DNA from: SIG588 sp045599305
Lineage (GTDB): Bacteria; Bacillota; Clostridia; Oscillospirales; Acutalibacteraceae
Direction of reading: 5' to 3'
NCBI GenBank assembly: GCA_045599305.1
Contig: JAZRVU010000022.1
Span: forward strand, 1-18,232
DNA: 18,232 nucleotides
The notes under the pieces are model-generated. The model worked only from the letters and a program-made list of their open reading frames with translations, did not search any database and was not told where the DNA came from. Positions 16,156-18,232 of the stretch are shown here, one piece after another (position 1 is the stretch's first letter; every line of letters begins with the position of its first letter). The translations under genes were made by a program, and so were the position numbers.

Positions 16156-16239
16156 ATGCTCATCTCCTTATTACAGACGTTGTGCGAAAATATGGGCTGT
16201 TAGCGCTTTAATGTGTATAAGTGCGCATTGTGGGAATAT

Positions 16240-16268
16240 ATCTTACCACATTCTTCCGCTTTTTGCAA
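16240..16268 (-). promoter_or_regulatory. Promoter of the pilus operon
   Basis: On the minus strand TTGCAA (16268-16263) and TAAGAT (16245-16240) are spaced by 17 bases. This leaves a leader of roughly 75 bases before the first gene. No other convincing promoter is seen before 15078, so the seven genes probably share it. Confidence 0.7.
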
Positions 16269-16280
16269 TAGGCAATCCAA

Positions 16281-16315
16281 AAAACTTTATGAAAATATCG
16301 TGAAAACTTTGTGAA
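16281..16315. promoter_or_regulatory. Paired direct repeats upstream of the pilus promoter
   Basis: AAAACTTTATGAA (16281-16293) and AAAACTTTGTGAA (16303-16315) differ by one base and are 22 bases apart start to start, about two helical turns. They lie just upstream of the pilus -35 box and about 50 bases from the divergent promoter. The spacing suits a dimeric activator or repressor. The regulator is unknown. Confidence 0.45.
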
Positions 16316-16365
16316 TATAGCACAACCACAATCTGTGCCGTCGGCGCCGCCGCAAGCACAATATA

Positions 16366-16394
16366 TTGACACTCCCCTCTTTTTATGTTACAAT
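16366..16394 (+). promoter_or_regulatory. Promoter of the nitrilase-GDPD gene
   Basis: TTGACA (16366-16371) and TACAAT (16389-16394) are spaced by 17 bases. The start codon follows 41 bases after the -10 box, with GGGAGGG (16422-16428) as ribosome site. Confidence 0.85.
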
Positions 16395-16435
16395 AAGCGG
16401 CAGAAAATCAGCGATTTACCCGGGAGGGACCTTTT

Positions 16436-18076
16436 ATGAAAGTATGCACCGTGCAGCCGCGATATTCGTTCGATCACCGCGACGGCGACGCCTGTCTGCG
16501 GGAAATGCTGGCGCTGGCCGACCGCTGTGACGAGAGCATGGATCTGATCGTGCTGCCGGAATACTGCGACGTGCCCGCCGCCACCCAATGCGCCGCGCAG
16601 TTCCACGCCTCTGTCGAGGCATATAACGACGCGGTCTTCCAAAAAGCGGCCGAGACCGCCCGCCGCTGCCACGCCATCGTGTTCGCCAACTTCGCCTGCC
16701 GTACCGGCAACGGCATACGCAACACCACCTTCGCCTTCGACCGCGAGGGGCAGGTCGTGGGAAAGTATTTCAAGGCGCATCCCGCCCCCTCCGAGGTGAA
16801 GACCGCGGCACAGGGCGGCAATGAACTGGACTGCTCCTACAGTTACCGCTATGAGCCGCCCTATGTGCTGGAAATCGAGGGGCTCCGCTTCGGCTTCATG
16901 ACCTGCTATGATTTTTATATGTATGAGAGTTTTGCCGCACTGGCACGGCAGAATGTGGATATCATCATCGGCTGCTCCCATCAGCGCACCGACACCCACA
17001 ATGCGCTGGACGTGATCGGGCGCTTCCTCTGCTACAACACCAACGCCTATCTGGTGCGCGCCGCGGTGTCGCTCGGCGCCGACTCGCCCGTCAGCGGCTG
17101 CAGCATGGTCGTCTCGCCAAAGGGCGAGATGCTGCTGAACATGAAAAATGAGGTGGGGCTCGCCTGCTGTGAGATCGACCCGCATGACAAATACTTTAAG
17201 CCCGCCGGATTCAAAGGGGCGCCCAAAGCGCACTGGCAGTATATCGACGAGGGACGGCGGCCGTGGCTCTACCGTCCGGGCGGCAGTATGATGGTGCCGA
17301 ACGACACGTATATGCCCTATCCGCGTGTCTGCGCCCACCGCGGTTTTTCCACCGCCGCCCCCGAAAACAGTCTGCCCGCTTTCGGTGCCGCTGTGGCGCT
17401 GGGTGCCGACGAGATCGAATTCGACATCTGGTCCACCAAGGACGGCGAGCTGGTGTCGCTGCACGACAGCGTGCTCGACCGGGTCTCCGACGGCACCGGC
17501 AATGTGTGGAACTACACCTATGAGGAACTGCTGCAGTTCGACTTCGGCAAAAGGCGCGGAGACTGCTTTACCGGGCTGAAGATCGTGACATTCGAGGAGA
17601 TATTGAAAAAATTCGCCTGCACCACGATCATGAACATCCACGTGAAGATCTGGGATGCGGCGGAAGGACCCGGTACGCCGCCCGCACCGCAGTATGAGCG
17701 CATCGCGGCACTGCTGCGGCAGTATGACTGCGAGCACCACGTCTATGTGATGACCGCCTCGGACGCCTGTTCCAAACGCTTCCACGAGATCGCGCCGGAT
17801 ATCCACCGCTGTGTGGGCTGGAACGGCGTGACCGATCGCCCCTGCGAGATCGTGGACCGCGCCATCGCGCTGGGCTGCGAAAAGGTGCAGTTGTACAAGC
17901 CCTATTTCGACCAGGCGGCCATCGACAAGGCACACGCTCACGGCATTCTGTGCAACGTCTTTTGGGCGGATGACCCGGATGAGGCCTGCCGTTATCTGGA
18001 CATGGGGATCGACACCATCCTGACAAACGACTATCTGCGTGTGGCCAACGCGGTGGCCGCACACCGGAAAGCATAA
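16436..18076 (+). CDS. Nitrilase-family amidohydrolase fused to glycerophosphodiester phosphodiesterase
   Basis: A 546-residue soluble two-domain protein. Residues 1-265 are a carbon-nitrogen hydrolase domain with the triad Glu42 (VLPEYCD), Lys113 (YFKAHPAP) and Cys157 (MTCYDFYMYE). Such enzymes hydrolyse C-N bonds in amides or nitriles. Residues 296-540 are a GDPD domain with AHRG (His301, Arg302), PENS (Glu310), Glu328/Asp330 in EIEFDIW and His343 in LHD. Such enzymes split glycerophosphodiesters into glycerol-3-phosphate and an alcohol. The later metal-ligand position, usually EIK, reads NIHVK, with His400 in place of Glu. No signal peptide is seen, so it is cytosolic. The ATG follows GGGAGGG by seven bases. 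It is monocistronic and divergent from the pilus operon. The natural substrate is unknown; coupled breakdown of an amide-bearing glycerophospholipid head group is only a guess. Confidence 0.93.
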   Translation: MKVCTVQPRYSFDHRDGDACLREMLALADRCDESMDLIVLPEYCDVPAATQCAAQFHASVEAYNDAVFQKAAETARRCHAIVFANFACRTGNGIRNTTFAFDREGQVVGKYFKAHPAPSEVKTAAQGGNELDCSYSYRYEPPYVLEIEGLRFGFMTCYDFYMYESFAALARQNVDIIIGCSHQRTDTHNALDVIGRFLCYNTNAYLVRAAVSLGADSPVSGCSMVVSPKGEMLLNMKNEVGLACCEIDPHDKYFKPAGFKGAPKAHWQYIDEGRRPWLYRPGGSMMVPNDTYMPYPRVCAHRGFSTAAPENSLPAFGAAVALGADEIEFDIWSTKDGELVSLHDSVLDRVSDGTGNVWNYTYEELLQFDFGKRRGDCFTGLKIVTFEEILKKFACTTIMNIHVKIWDAAEGPGTPPAPQYERIAALLRQYDCEHHVYVMTASDACSKRFHEIAPDIHRCVGWNGVTDRPCEIVDRAIALGCEKVQLYKPYFDQAAIDKAHAHGILCNVFWADDPDEACRYLDMGIDTILTNDYLRVANAVAAHRKA

Positions 18077-18150
18077 CAAAAAGGACGTCCTCAAGGCTGA
18101 TTCTCATAAGGATAATAAAATCAAATCGAATCAACTGATCGCGAGCGCAG

Positions 18151-18200
18151 CAAAAATGGTTTATTCAAAGAGACAACTCTGAGAATAAACCATTTTTGTT
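18151..18200 (+). terminator. Long terminator hairpin after the nitrilase-GDPD gene
   Basis: CAAAAATGGTTTATTC (18151-18166) is a perfect 16-base inverted repeat of 18183-18198. Inner AGAG/CTCT extends the stem to a four-base ACAA loop. The A and T runs at both ends would let it terminate in both directions. The 74 bases between the stop codon and the hairpin, and the last 32 bases of the window, show nothing I can assign. Confidence 0.75.
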
Positions 18201-18232
18201 AATCAAAAACAATCATCGGTATTTTTGTGCTA

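Noticed and set aside
16156..16239. Riboswitch or attenuator in the pilus operon leader
   Set aside because: No conserved aptamer motif and no hairpin followed by a T run in the roughly 75-base leader.
16388..18094. 568-codon minus-strand frame opposite the nitrilase-GDPD gene
   Set aside because: The plus strand has full catalytic motifs, a promoter and a ribosome site. The reverse frame is His/Val/Gly-rich shadow sequence.
18151..18200. Terminal inverted repeat of an insertion sequence
   Set aside because: The two arms are 16 bases apart with an inner stem, so they form one hairpin. A terminator explains it and no transposase is seen.

Overview
The window looks like chromosomal DNA of a gut-type Firmicute, probably class Clostridia and near Oscillospiraceae/Ruminococcaceae. 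The reasons are moderately high G+C, strong AGGAGG-type ribosome binding sites, LPXTG surface proteins, and spurious tRNA-antisense and repeat sequences of a kind common in those genomes. The genus cannot be fixed from sequence reading alone.

Left edge (1-1055). The first 415 bases are the start of a leftward serine hydroxymethyltransferase gene (glyA). Its leader holds a ZTP (pfl) riboswitch followed directly by an intrinsic terminator. Facing away from it is a tRNA-Leu(GAG) gene with its own promoter and terminator. A short accessory patch of repeats follows, including a second copy of the last 21 bases of the tRNA body.

Centre (1055-16270). One leftward operon encodes a complete sortase-assembled pilus system. 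In transcription order it contains a small cytoplasmic coiled-coil protein, a type I signal peptidase, a 2988-residue cell-wall adhesin (probable tip protein), the LPSTG major pilin, a class C pilin sortase, a Cna-B minor pilin with an unusual sorting signal, and a membrane-anchored sortase-fold protein that has lost its catalytic residues. A promoter at 16240-16268 starts the operon and a strong hairpin at 1055-1092 ends it. Four-base overlaps (15724-15727, 2625-2628) and an eight-base overlap (1675-1682) couple several genes. A long hairpin between pilin and sortase could let the pilin be made in excess. The adhesin carries four N-terminal C-x4-HTH-x3-C knuckles, BspA-like leucine-rich repeats, a proline-rich hinge, several isopeptide-type beta-sandwich domains and an LPATG anchor.

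Right edge (16270-18232). A divergent gene encodes a two-domain protein, nitrilase-family amidohydrolase fused to glycerophosphodiester phosphodiesterase. It is followed by a near-perfect long terminator hairpin.

Functionally, the signal peptidase and SrtC would process and polymerise the LPSTG pilin, with the giant adhesin at the tip and the Cna-B protein as minor or basal subunit. The dead sortase may be an assembly factor. The most unusual points are that dead sortase, the PPPSG sorting signal, the zinc-knuckle-like repeats on the adhesin, and the nitrilase-GDPD fusion.
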